Below, one piece after another: positions 43,392-51,435 of a stretch of DNA of 64,000 nt (within the stretch, counting starts at the first letter, position 1; each line of letters starts with the position of its first letter). The DNA is taken from NCBI GenBank assembly GCA_944322305.1, contig CALUOP010000003.1, forward strand, positions 248,001 to 312,000, given 5' to 3'. This DNA comes from an uncultured Coriobacteriaceae bacterium (GTDB lineage Bacteria > Actinomycetota > Coriobacteriia > Coriobacteriales > Coriobacteriaceae). Below the pieces are notes generated by a model, which did no database searches, was not told where the DNA came from, and worked only from the letters and a program-made list of their open reading frames with translations. The translations under genes were made by a program, and so were the position numbers.

Positions 43392-44495
43392 CTACACGCG
43401 CACCGGCATGACGAGGTACAGGTAGTTGATCTTGCCGTAACTCTTGAACACGCCCGCCTGCTGGTAGCTCTGCAGCTCCAGCGTGAGCTCCTGCTGGTGC
43501 CCCACGGCGTTCAGGCACCCGAAGATGTAGTGGTAGTTGAACGCGATGGTGCCCGAGGCGCCCTCGGCCTCCACGTCGAAGGTCTCCTGCGCGGCGTCCT
43601 GGTCGCTCGAGATGGCCGAGAGGCTCATGGTGCCGGCCTCGGCGTCGATCTCGAAGCGGACGGCCGAGTTGTTCTGGGCGATAACCGCCACGCGCTTGAG
43701 CGCGGCGCTGAAGGTGTCCACGTCGAGCTTCACCGTGGTGGCACAGGCCGGCGGGATGAGCTGCTTGTAGTTGGGGTAGGTGCCCTCGATGCGGCGCGCC
43801 ACGTAGGTGGTGTTGCCCGCCTGGAAGACCACCTGCGTGTCGGTGGAGCCCACCAGCACCTGCCCGGCGCCGCCTGTGATGGAAAGCGCGTCGTAGAACA
43901 CGTTCGAGGGCACGTTCAACTCGAAGCTGCCCTCCAGGCTCGAGGTCTCAACCTGCGTGTCGCACACGGCCAGGCGGTACGAGTCGGTCGCCACCAGGCG
44001 GATCGTGTTGTTCTCGACCGTCATGTACACGCCGGTGAGCACCGGGCGGTTCTTGTCGGTCGAGGTCACGCGGTACACGCGCATCACCATGTCGGTCAGC
44101 ACGTCGGCCGGCAGCTCAACCGAGCGCTCCAGCGCGAAAGCGGGGAACTCCGGGAAGTCCTCGGCCGCCAGCGTGTTCAGGCGGAAGGAGCTCTTCTCGC
44201 ACGTAAGGGTAACCTGGCGATCCTCGCCGGCAAAGGTCACCGGCGCGTCGGGCAGCGTCTTGGTGATGTTGGAGAGCATCTTGCAGGGCAGCACGATCTG
44301 CCCCTCCTCTTCAACGTGCGCCGCCACGCGGTGGCGGATGGAGATGGTAAGGTTGGATGTTTGGAACTCGAGCACGCCCTCGGCGGCGCGGATCAGCACG
44401 CCCGAGAGGATGGGGAGGGTCGAGGTTCCGGCGATGCCCTTCATGACGATGGCGAGCGCCTCTGCAAGCGAAGACTGGCTGACGGTGAATCTCAT
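43392..44495 (-). CDS. dnaN: DNA polymerase III beta (sliding clamp)
   Basis: This is the ring-shaped clamp for the replicative polymerase. It has 367 residues with the three-domain clamp length. The start is MRFTVSQSSLAEALAIVMKGIAG, and internal landmarks are LPILSGVLIRA, VATDSYRLAVCDTQ and the C-terminal YLVMPVRV. The TTCAGAAAGGCCCGCC before ATG contains a usable AGAAAGG. Unusually, dnaA does not lie directly upstream; a 900-base repeat- and hairpin-rich gap separates them. Confidence 0.97.
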   Translation of the reverse strand: MRFTVSQSSLAEALAIVMKGIAGTSTLPILSGVLIRAAEGVLEFQTSNLTISIRHRVAAHVEEEGQIVLPCKMLSNITKTLPDAPVTFAGEDRQVTLTCEKSSFRLNTLAAEDFPEFPAFALERSVELPADVLTDMVMRVYRVTSTDKNRPVLTGVYMTVENNTIRLVATDSYRLAVCDTQVETSSLEGSFELNVPSNVFYDALSITGGAGQVLVGSTDTQVVFQAGNTTYVARRIEGTYPNYKQLIPPACATTVKLDVDTFSAALKRVAVIAQNNSAVRFEIDAEAGTMSLSAISSDQDAAQETFDVEAEGASGTIAFNYHYIFGCLNAVGHQQELTLELQSYQQAGVFKSYGKINYLYLVMPVRV

Positions 44496-44521
44496 GGCGG
44501 GCCTTTCTGACCGGAACGGGC

Positions 44522-44575
44522 GGTCTTATTTATATTGGTCTTATATATCTAACCCTAACAATAATAATAAGCACG
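44522..44575. other. AT-rich stretch in the dnaN leader
   Basis: TTATTTATATTGG and TTATATATC followed by AATAATAATAAG form the most AT-rich segment of the dnaA-dnaN gap. A TTTTCCACA nonamer occurs at 44738-44746. It may be a second unwinding region or simply the dnaN promoter. The remaining 44576-44911 has no gene. Confidence 0.35.
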
Positions 44576-44911
44576 TGCAGACGGTGGAAGCCTGCACTTT
44601 TGGCAGCTTAACGCGGCAGTGAAGCGTTTGCAACTCCGTGGAAAAGCGCCCGGGAACTCCACCGGCGCCAAGCCTCTGAGATTTTCTCCACCGCGCGCCT
44701 GCAGTTGCCCGCCTCTTCCCACCAACCTTTCAGCAAGTTTTCCACAGCGGGGTGGTTGGCTGCTTCAGTCGAGAAACGCCGCCGTGGCGGCTTGAGAACA
44801 GCGGGCGTGCCGGGCCGCGCGCCGTTGCCCGCGACATTGACGCGTAAGCTCGGGGTGGCGCGTCTCGCTGTGCCGGCTGGCTCTCGGTTGCCCGCGATGA
44901 TGGCATGCAAG

Positions 44912-45150
44912 CTGCCGTTGCCCGCGATTCTCGCAGGTAGGGCGCAAGTTAAACACTGTGATGACATCTAATTTCTGGTTAACCGCCCGGACGGCATCTA
45001 TCTTCCAGAAATCCGGAAGTTGCGTGCGATAAGAGCTCCTAACTGCCCCGCCGATGTCGAAACGGCGGCCAGCGCAAGCCTTGTATGACGTATCCGCGGC
45101 CAACCGCGCCTCCACGTCTCAGTTGGTCGCGATAATGACCGGCAGGCCAA
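44912..45150 (+). repeat. 250-bp dispersed repeat, copy R2
   Basis: It matches R1 (36490-36735, minus) with the same order of blocks: AAGTTAAAC, GACATCTAATTTC, AAATCCGG, TGCGATAAG, GATGTCGAAACGGCG, AAGCCTT, TTGGTCGCGAT. The stretch just before it (44820-44940) carries two or three degenerate GTTGCCCGCGAT units about 50 bp apart. Confidence 0.65.
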
Positions 45151-45184
45151 GGGGCGTGTGGGCTAGATGCCTTGTAACAGAGCT

Positions 45185-45252
45185 GGGAGGAGGGGTGTAA
45201 GGGTTCCCATTTTGATAACGGGCGAAATGAGGTTCCTTACACCCCTCCTCCC
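45185..45252 (-). ncRNA. double-stem hairpin H1 with GCCCGTTATC loop
   Basis: The outer stem is 18 bp perfect (GGGAGGAGGGGTGTAAGG with its inverse). On the minus strand it leads to AACC, then an inner stem CTCATTT / AAATGGG with the loop CGCCCGTTATCA, then AACC. It is one of three elements with the same plan (45311-45378, 50998-51059). It lies in sense orientation downstream of dnaA. Called as a possible structured RNA; the function is unknown. Confidence 0.55.
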
Positions 45253-45310
45253 TCACGTGCACACCGGAGGGCCGCCGCCCCGCACCCTGCGCAAGCCACA
45301 AGAAAAAGCG

Positions 45311-45378
45311 GCGAGGGTCCTGTTAGGGTTCCTGATTTTGATATCGGGCAAAATCAGGGTTTCTAACAGGGCCCTCGC
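45311..45378 (-). ncRNA. double-stem hairpin H2 with GCCCGATATC loop
   Basis: The outer stem is 16 bp (GCGAGGG(T/C)CCTGTTAG with its inverse, one G-T pair) and the inner stem is CCTGATTTT / AAAATCAGG with loop GCCCGATATC. AACC is present on both sides of the inner stem. Outer stem sequence is unrelated to H1, yet pairing is kept. It starts about 30 bases after the dnaA stop and may end the dnaA message. Confidence 0.6.
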
Positions 45379-45407
45379 CCCACTGCGCACGGTTGCCGTT
45401 CTCGTTC

Positions 45408-47126
45408 CTACGACCGCAGCTGGATCTTGGTGCGCAGGCGCTGGCAGTCGTCGGAGACCTGGTTGTCCTCGCCCATGCGCTTCTCGATCACCTTGATGCT
45501 GTTGATCACGGTGGCGTGGTCGCGCCCGCCGAACGCCGCGCCGATGGCGTTTAAGGAAAGCGAGCACAGCTCGTAGGTGAGGTAGATGGCCATGTGCCGC
45601 GCCGAGGCGATGTTGGAAGTGCGCTTGCGCCCCACGAGATCCTTGTGCGCCACCTGGTAGAACTCCTCCACCACGGCCTGCACGGTGTTCACGCGGATGA
45701 CCTTCTGGGCGGTGTCGAAGTACTGGTTGGCGATCTCTTGGATGTCGTCGCCGGTGAGCTCGGCGCCGGCGAGCTCCTTTTCGCGCGCGTCGTGGCTGCA
45801 GCGCTCACAGAAGCTTTCGAGCTCGCGGATGTTGTTGCCCGAGATCTCGGCCATGTAGCGCAGCTGCTCGTCGGTGAGATGGCCGTTCTCGATCTGCAGC
45901 GACTGCAGCAGGTCGGCGTCCACGTTGGCGTAGGCGGCCGAGTTGTTGCCCAGGATGGTGGTCTCGTAGTAGTGCTTGAGGATCGCGTACTTGGTCTCGA
46001 AGCCGGGCTCGGACACCAGGCAGAGCATGCCGGAGTTGAACCGGCTGGTGAGGCGCTCGTCCATGGCGAGCTCCTTGGGCGCGCGGTCCGAGGCGATGGC
46101 GATCTTCTTGTTCATGCGCAGGAACTCGTCCACCAGCTGGAAGAACTGCTCGATGGTGGACTGCTTGCCGATGATGTTTTGGATGTCGTCGATGATGAGC
46201 ACGTCGGCGTCGTGGTACTCCTGCAGGATGATCTTGTTGCCGTCCTGCTTGAGCTCGGCGAGGCTGCGCATGTAGTCGTCGATGTAGGCTTGCGAGTTGG
46301 CGTACTTCACGCGCAGGTGCGGCTTGTCCTTGGCCAGCTCGTTTTTGATGGCGAGAAGCAAGTGCGTCTTGCCCAACCCCGAGTGCCCGTAGATGAACAG
46401 GGCGTCGGAGGTGCCGGGTTGCTCGGCAAACACGGCGAAGCGCAGGGCGCTTTGGTAGGCGAGCTTGTTCTCGTCGCCCAGCACGAAGCTCTCGAAGGTG
46501 AATTTTGAGTTCAGCCCGACGGCGGGGCCGGCCGCCTCTTGCGGCTGGGGGGATCCTGCGCCGCGCGCGCCCGCCGCAGGCGCGGCGGTTGCCTGGCGGG
46601 CTGCCGCCTCGGCGCCGGTGCCGTTCATCTGGGCCATGAGGCGCTGGAAGTCGGCCGGGCTCAGCGCGTTGCGCACGCCGGCGGGGGCGGGTGCGCCTGC
46701 GTCTTCGGGTGCGGCGTGCGCGGTGCCGGCTTCCCATGCAGGCAGGTGCCGCGGTGCGTGCGGTACGGCGTCCGGGGCCGTTCCCGCCTGCGCTGGGCTC
46801 GCCACAGCTGCGTGCGCCGCCGCGGGTGCGGCGCTCGCTGCGCCCGTCGCGGCCGCTGCGTGCCCGGCGCGCTCGTCTCCCTGCGGCAGCTCAACGGCAA
46901 GCGCGAGCGGCGCGAAGGTGATCTCCTCGAGGTACTGCTCGATAACCTCGTGCTGCTTTGCCAGGTAGGACGACGCAAAGCGCGACGGCGCCTCGATGAC
47001 CAGGGCCTCGTCGGTGAGCGAGCGCGCGCTGCACTGGCGCAGCATGTTCACGAGGCGCGCTTCGCGGCCGTCGCGCTCGCAGAAGGTGAGGATGTCTTCG
47101 AGGAGCATCTGAGCTTCAGTGTCCAT
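45408..47126 (-). CDS. dnaA: chromosomal replication initiator protein DnaA
   Basis: DnaA binds oriC and opens it. It has 572 residues. Domain I ends near residue 90, and a long Ala/Pro/Gly-rich domain II spans about 100-215. The AAA+ domain has FIYGHSGLGKTHLLLAI (Walker A), VLIIDDIQNIIGK (Walker B) and an arginine-finger region RLTSRFNSGM. Domain IV ends GAAFGGRDHATVINSIKVIEKRM, the DNA-binding signature. The start is ATG 47126 (MDTEAQMLLEDIL), with GAACCGCC upstream and no strong ribosome site. It follows the GHKL gene by 72 bases with no terminator, so the two are probably one transcript. Confidence 0.97.
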   Translation of the reverse strand: MDTEAQMLLEDILTFCERDGREARLVNMLRQCSARSLTDEALVIEAPSRFASSYLAKQHEVIEQYLEEITFAPLALAVELPQGDERAGHAAAATGAASAAPAAAHAAVASPAQAGTAPDAVPHAPRHLPAWEAGTAHAAPEDAGAPAPAGVRNALSPADFQRLMAQMNGTGAEAAARQATAAPAAGARGAGSPQPQEAAGPAVGLNSKFTFESFVLGDENKLAYQSALRFAVFAEQPGTSDALFIYGHSGLGKTHLLLAIKNELAKDKPHLRVKYANSQAYIDDYMRSLAELKQDGNKIILQEYHDADVLIIDDIQNIIGKQSTIEQFFQLVDEFLRMNKKIAIASDRAPKELAMDERLTSRFNSGMLCLVSEPGFETKYAILKHYYETTILGNNSAAYANVDADLLQSLQIENGHLTDEQLRYMAEISGNNIRELESFCERCSHDAREKELAGAELTGDDIQEIANQYFDTAQKVIRVNTVQAVVEEFYQVAHKDLVGRKRTSNIASARHMAIYLTYELCSLSLNAIGAAFGGRDHATVINSIKVIEKRMGEDNQVSDDCQRLRTKIQLRS

Positions 47127-47198
47127 GGCGGTTCCTGGTTCGTTTGAGGGGTGTGGTTAAGCCTGGCGTGATGCCAAGCCAGGGGTGCCGGGTGCGCG

Positions 47199-48383
47199 CT
47201 ACGCGGCGCCGTTCGCGGCATAGGCTGAGCCGAGGGTGGTGAGCAGGTATTTCTGCCCGTGCTTGATAGCGAGGCCCGTGTCTGCCAGTGTAGCAAGCTC
47301 GCGCGACCACGTGGCGTTGGAAGACCCGAAGGCGCGCGCCAGCTCAGTGGGGCCGCCCGAGCCGTTCTCAGCCATGAAACGCAGAGCTAGATGCCCTCGT
47401 TCGCTGATATAGGGGGTTGCCGCGCCCGCTGGCGCGCCCGGGGCGGTTTGCGGAGAAACCGCAGGTTGCTGAGGTGTGGAAAACATGGGCCCCGCTTGTG
47501 GAAAACTCTGAGGAAAACCATAATTCTGCGGGTACATCCAGGGGTTTTGCATCTGCGGGGCCACGGCTTGGCCCGGTGCCGTCGCGCCGTAGGGGTTGTA
47601 GGCTGCCTGCGGTTGGGCGTAGGCGCCACCCGGATAGGGCCACGCTCCTGCCACGCCGCCGTTCCAGGCCCCGGAAGGCTGCGCGGGGTTTTGTGCGGGG
47701 TTTTGCGCCGGCCATGCGCCCGTCGGCGTCCCGACACCGGCGCCGTCCGCAGCGCCGCCGCCCGCTCCCGGGCCTTCGCTTTTCTCGTCTGCCAGGGAGA
47801 CCGTCACCACGGTGCCCTTGTTCATGTTGTCCTCGATGGTGAGCGTGCCGCCCGCCATCTCGAGGTACTGCTGCACGGTGGGAAAGCCCGACCCCACGCC
47901 GCGGATATAGCGCTTCATGTGCTCGTTTGCCGAGGTCATGCCAGCCTCGAGGGCGAGCTTCTTGTTGGCGATGCCCGGGCCCTGGTCGGCGAAGCGCAAG
48001 GTGTTGCCGCCGTTGAGTATCGACACGGTGGGCTCGATGAAGTAGGCGTGGATGAAGTTCTCCACGATCTCGCGGATAACCATGAAGGGGATCTTGCCGC
48101 CTTGCTCGCGCACGCAGGCGTTCACCGTGTTGGTGATCTCCTCGAGGTAGGAACGGATGTCCTTCGGCTCGATCACGATCACGCGCGGGGTGGAAAGCAT
48201 GTCGTCGTACACCGCGATGCGGGCAGGGTAGTGAACCATTTCAGCACCGTCGGCAGACGCTCCCCCTGCCACCTCGGCACCAGCTTCGACCTGCGCAAAC
48301 GGCGTGCGTTGCGCGCTCGTAATGTGATGATTGCTTGTAACCTCATCGCCCGAGTCCACAAAGGGATAGAAGTCGTCCGCCAT
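47199..48383 (-). CDS. GHKL-type ATPase with proline-rich linker and C-terminal winged-helix-like domain (394 aa)
   Basis: The N-terminal half contains a Bergerat fold: N box MVIREIVENFIHAYF, G1 box FADQGPGIANKK, and G2 box YIRGVGSGFPTVQQYLEMAGGTLTIEDN. It lacks a histidine phosphotransfer domain, membrane segments and MutL/GyrB transducer features, so it is closest in plan to SpoIIAB/RsbW anti-sigma or orphan HATPase modules. Residues about 225-325 are Ala/Pro/Gln/Tyr/Gly-rich. The end (LRFMAENGSGGPTELARAFGSSNATWSRELATLADTGLAIKHGQKYLLT) reads as a winged helix. It is located between oriC and dnaA in the dnaA direction, which suggests a link to origin activity, but the role is unknown. Confidence 0.8.
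   Translation of the reverse strand: MADDFYPFVDSGDEVTSNHHITSAQRTPFAQVEAGAEVAGGASADGAEMVHYPARIAVYDDMLSTPRVIVIEPKDIRSYLEEITNTVNACVREQGGKIPFMVIREIVENFIHAYFIEPTVSILNGGNTLRFADQGPGIANKKLALEAGMTSANEHMKRYIRGVGSGFPTVQQYLEMAGGTLTIEDNMNKGTVVTVSLADEKSEGPGAGGGAADGAGVGTPTGAWPAQNPAQNPAQPSGAWNGGVAGAWPYPGGAYAQPQAAYNPYGATAPGQAVAPQMQNPWMYPQNYGFPQSFPQAGPMFSTPQQPAVSPQTAPGAPAGAATPYISERGHLALRFMAENGSGGPTELARAFGSSNATWSRELATLADTGLAIKHGQKYLLTTLGSAYAANGAA
47475..47505. promoter_or_regulatory. two TGTGGAAAA nonamers inside the GHKL gene
   Basis: TGTGGAAAA occurs at 47475-47483 and 47497-47505, the inverse of TTTTCCACA, a DnaA-box variant. They are spaced 22 bases apart and lie inside the linker region of the coding sequence. 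Confidence 0.35.
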
Positions 48384-48414
48384 GGTTCCTCGCGTTTCTT
48401 AACGGCGCATCCTA

Positions 48415-48560
48415 CGTTTGACCTGCGTTTTTCGCGTTCGTTTCGAAACTTCCCACATTTTTTCAAAACTTGTTGAAAAGTGAAGCAACTTCGTGAAAAG
48501 TTATCAACATTTCCAACAAGGCCTGTTGAAAAGTGCGTGAAATATCGTGAAAGAAATTGT
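48415..48560. other. probable replication origin (oriC)
   Basis: TGTTGAAAA (48471-48479 and 48524-48532), TTATCAACA (48501-48509) and TTTCCAACA (48510-48518) are clustered DnaA-box-like nonamers in an AT-richer stretch between divergent genes. Gene direction flips here, and dnaA and rpmH flank it, the classical context. There is no gene in 48384-48699. Confidence 0.65.
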
Positions 48561-48606
48561 AGCATCGTTTGGCTGAGCTGGGCAGTGTGCGTTTTTCCCG
48601 TTGAGA

Positions 48607-48636
48607 TTGACACGCCTACTGGCGATTCTCTACAAT
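48607..48636 (+). promoter_or_regulatory. rpmH promoter
   Basis: TTGACA (48607-48612), 18 bases, TACAAT (48631-48636), about 60 bases before rpmH. Confidence 0.8.
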
Positions 48637-48699
48637 TCTGGGGCTTAAGCTGCTATAAGCATAGGCACTTGCAAGCAAGGCATCAGGAGGAAACACAAC

Positions 48700-48834
48700 A
48701 TGAAGCGTACCTATCAGCCTAACAAGCGCAAGCGCGCCAAGACCCACGGCTTCCGTGCCCGCATGGCCACCAAGGGCGGTCGTGCCGTTCTCGCTCGCCG
48801 TCGCGCCAAGGGTCGCAAGCGTCTTACCGTCTAA
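48700..48834 (+). CDS. rpmH: 50S ribosomal protein L34
   Basis: This is a short basic ribosomal protein of 44 residues: [18 protein letters not shown], then a [26 protein letters not shown]-type end, the family sequence. ATG at 48700 is preceded by AGGAGGAAACACAAC. It heads the rpmH-rnpA-yidD-yidC-khpB-rsmG run. Confidence 0.97.
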   Translation: MKRTYQPNKRKRAKTHGFRARMATKGGRAVLARRRAKGRKRLTV

Positions 48835-48857
48835 ACAGGCAGTTCTCAGCATCTCAT

Positions 48858-49208
48858 ATGGAGACCATCAAGTCGCATCGGGACTTCGAGCGTGTATATA
48901 CCTGTGGGAGACGCTATAACCATCCACTCATGCGTATGACTGTGTGCGATGTCCGCAACGAAGGCGATCCGGGAAGGGTCGCCTTCGTTGCAGCTAAACG
49001 CCTTGGCTGCGCGGTTGTGCGCAATCGCTCCAAGCGCGTTTTGCGCGCAACGGTGCAGGGTGGGCAGTTTCCCGTGGCAGGTAAGGACGTCATCTTCTTC
49101 GCTACACCCAAGACCCGTTCGGCTTCCCCCGCTGAGATGCACGCTGCGCTGCGGTCGCTGTGCAAGCGCGCCGGCCTACCGCTTTCTGGCGGGGCGCCCC
49201 GTGCTTAA
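48858..49208 (+). CDS. rnpA: ribonuclease P protein component
   Basis: The protein binds the RNase P RNA for tRNA 5' maturation. It has 116 residues. The N-terminus [25 protein letters not shown] is typical, and the signature helix [12 protein letters not shown] carries the RNR motif. It starts 23 bases after rpmH, and its end overlaps the start of yidD by eight bases. Confidence 0.95.
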   Translation: METIKSHRDFERVYTCGRRYNHPLMRMTVCDVRNEGDPGRVAFVAAKRLGCAVVRNRSKRVLRATVQGGQFPVAGKDVIFFATPKTRSASPAEMHAALRSLCKRAGLPLSGGAPRA

Positions 49209-49413
49209 GCGAGCGTTGCTCGGTGTGATTCGCGCATACCAGCGTCACGTGTCGCCGCTTCTGCCCGACGCGTGCATCTATATCCCCACGTGCTCTCAGT
49301 ACACCTTCGAGGCCATTGAGAAATACGGCGCGACGAAGGGCCTTTGGCTGGGGTTGAAACGCATCATCAGGTGCCATCCGCTTCACCGGGGTGGCTACGA
49401 CCCGGTACCGTAA
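49201..49413 (+). CDS. yidD: membrane protein insertion efficiency factor YidD
   Basis: This is a small peripheral membrane protein that supports YidC. It has 70 residues starting GTG at 49201 ([22 protein letters not shown]), with the conserved CxYxPTCSxY block (here [19 protein letters not shown]) and [14 protein letters not shown]. It overlaps rnpA by eight bases, so it is translationally coupled. Confidence 0.94.
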   Translation: MLKRALLGVIRAYQRHVSPLLPDACIYIPTCSQYTFEAIEKYGATKGLWLGLKRIIRCHPLHRGGYDPVP

Positions 49414-49436
49414 CCGGTGCCATCGGAGGAATTCCA

Positions 49437-50195
49437 ATGTGGGATTGGCTCGTTGACATTATCTACTGGGTGTTGCAGCTCATCCAGAGCATTGCCCAGG
49501 ACTGGGGTCTGTCGATCATCATCCTGACGGTCCTCATCCGCCTTGCGCTGACGCCGCTTACCATCAAGTCGACCAAGTCCACGGCTAAGATGCAGGTGCT
49601 TCAGCCTAAGCTGCAGCAGATTCAGGAGCGTTACGCCGACGATCCGCAGCGCCAGGCCGAGGCCATGCAGAAGTTCTACAGCGAGAACAAGTTCAACCCG
49701 CTGGGTGGCTGCCTTCCGCTGATCATCCAGATGCCGGTGTTCTTCGCGCTGTTCTCGGTGCTGCGTGAGCGCATCCCGGACGGCGGCTCGTTCTTCGGCA
49801 TCATTCCCGACCTTGCCGGCACTCCGGGCGGCATGTTCGCCACCGACATGGTGGCTGCCATCCCGTACCTGGTGGTTGTGATGCTGTTCGGCGTCCTTAC
49901 GTTCATCCCGCAGTACATCACGACGCGCAGCCAAACGGGTACGCAGGCTTCGAGCATGCGTATGACCGCTGCGGTTATGGCCGTCTTCATGGTGATCGTT
50001 GGCTGGAGCCTGCCTGCCGGCGTGCTGCTGTACTACGATACGTCCTCGCTGTGGGGCGTTATCCAGCAGCTGTTCATCACCCGCAAGGTGATGGAGAAGT
50101 TCAAGGCGCAGGAAGAGGAGCGCCTGGCAAACGCGCCCATCGAGGTAGACGTGGTGCGCCGTGAACGGAAGCAGCGGCCGCACAAGAAGCGCTAA
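49437..50195 (+). CDS. yidC: membrane protein insertase YidC
   Basis: YidC inserts and folds inner-membrane proteins. It has 252 residues with the short Gram-positive form. MWDWLVDIIYWVLQLIQSIAQDWGLSIIILTVLIRLALTPL begins helix 1 with the conserved Arg in the groove (LIRLALTPL). PLIIQMPVFFALFSVLRE and LPAGVLLYY mark further helices. The C-terminal tail is Arg/Lys-rich. ATG at 49437 follows GGAGGAATTCCA. Confidence 0.95.
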   Translation: MWDWLVDIIYWVLQLIQSIAQDWGLSIIILTVLIRLALTPLTIKSTKSTAKMQVLQPKLQQIQERYADDPQRQAEAMQKFYSENKFNPLGGCLPLIIQMPVFFALFSVLRERIPDGGSFFGIIPDLAGTPGGMFATDMVAAIPYLVVVMLFGVLTFIPQYITTRSQTGTQASSMRMTAAVMAVFMVIVGWSLPAGVLLYYDTSSLWGVIQQLFITRKVMEKFKAQEEERLANAPIEVDVVRRERKQRPHKKR

Positions 50196-50264
50196 GACAA
50201 GGCGCCGTCCTCCGATTCTGGGAGGGCGGCGTTATTTGTAAGGTACCTTATAATTGGAGTGAAC

Positions 50265-50864
50265 ATGGCTGAAGAGTTCGAAGAAACTACGGTGAGCGAG
50301 GAAGTCGAGACCTCTGAGGACGTTCTCGACGGCTACACCGGTCAGTATCCCGAGATTGCCGCACATTACAAGGCTGGCGTCGAGCTCACTGATGACGAGC
50401 TTGACACCATCGCCGACATCTCCATCGACGTGGTTCGCTCCATCCTCTCCTCTTTCGATGCGGATTCCTGCACGATCGACGAGTACGACGGTGATGACGG
50501 CGAGCTGATCCTCGATGTGTCCGGCGCCGACCTGGCTGTTCTTATTGGCCGCCACGGACGCACGCTTGATTCGCTGCAAACCCTGGTCTCGCTGATCGTG
50601 AGCCGTCGTTTGGGCTTCCGGTTCCCCGTGGTGGTTGACATCGAGGGCTACAAGGCGCGCCGCAAGGACAAGGTCAAGGATATGGCGCACTCTGCCGCGA
50701 ACCGTGCTGTGCGTCAGGGCTCTTCGGTGTCCTTGCCGCCGATGAGTGCTTACGAGCGCCGCCTGGTGCATCTGGCTCTGCGCGATGACGTGCGGGTTAT
50801 GACGCATTCTGAGGGCGTGGATCCCGACCGCCGCGTTGTGGTGGTGCCGATCTCTGGCGAATAG
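50265..50864 (+). CDS. khpB: KhpB/Jag-like KH-R3H RNA-binding protein
   Basis: The KH-II domain has SGADLAVLIGRHGRTLDSLQTLVSLIVSRR, and the R3H domain has DKVKDMAHSAANRAVRQGSSVSLPPMSAYERRLVHLAL. The gene has 199 residues and sits after yidC, as in many bacteria. The N-terminal Jag domain of Firmicutes homologues is absent, replaced by an acidic stretch (EETTVSEEVETSEDVLD). ATG 50265 was chosen, with TTGGAG upstream; GTG six bases earlier is too close. Its role is likely RNA-based control of cell-envelope or division proteins, by family. Confidence 0.9.
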   Translation: MAEEFEETTVSEEVETSEDVLDGYTGQYPEIAAHYKAGVELTDDELDTIADISIDVVRSILSSFDADSCTIDEYDGDDGELILDVSGADLAVLIGRHGRTLDSLQTLVSLIVSRRLGFRFPVVVDIEGYKARRKDKVKDMAHSAANRAVRQGSSVSLPPMSAYERRLVHLALRDDVRVMTHSEGVDPDRRVVVVPISGE

Positions 50865-50889
50865 ACTTGCGAGAACAACACGTGCTGCT

Positions 50890-50914
50890 AGGGGCCTTCG
50901 GGCCCCTTTCTTTA
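50890..50914 (+). terminator. terminator after khpB
   Basis: A GGGGCC-TTCG-GGCCCC stem with a tetraloop is followed by TTTCTTTAT. Confidence 0.9.
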
Positions 50915-50997
50915 TGCGGCTTACCTGTGTGTTGTTGGCTCGTCTGTTTGCAGCTCTTAGGGCCCTGCGCTTATTTAGCGTTTCAGCACCCTGGGCC

Positions 50998-51059
50998 ACC
51001 AACCCGACAAGAACCCGAAATCTGCCCGATATCAGATTTTAGAACCGTGTCGGGTTGGT
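50998..51059 (+). ncRNA. double-stem hairpin H3 with GCCCGATATC loop
   Basis: The outer stem is ACCAACCCGACA / TGTCGGGTTGGT and the inner stem is AAATCTG / CAGATTT around CCCGATAT, with AGAACC on both sides. It has the same plan as H1 and H2 and lies about 85 bases after the khpB terminator, in sense with khpB. The remainder of 51060-51435 has no gene. Confidence 0.6.
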
Positions 51060-51435
51060 CTCCCTTCTGGTTGTTGGATTATGTTGAACGCAGGCGTGAT
51101 ACTACGATCGTTTAGTAAGTGTTTTGCCTCAGGTTCTTGTGGCGTGGGCTTGAGGCGGGAAAGGTGATTTCAGACCTTTCTTGTCGGGAAGTGCTCACAC
51201 ACGTGCTGACGCTTGAGTCTGTCACTGAATTGTCTTTATGTCTCAAAACCATGAGACGTGGGTCTCAGACAGAGATCTAACCTTCGTTACTGGTTTCCCT
51301 GCGCTGCCTGAAGATGATAGGCCTGCTGTGTGCCTATGCTAGGCATTGGTATTTCTTTGAGGGGCTGTGTACTTATATATACTAAGATGGCTATCGCCCT
51401 TCGGGGTTGCACCCCTTCTATGGTATGAGGTGACT

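Noticed and set aside
44765-45115. Short minus-strand frame with GRRFDIGGAVRSSYR, also seen in part in the R1 repeat
   Set aside because: No ribosome site, composition is non-coding, and the frame is broken in the other copy. It is part of the repeat, not a gene.
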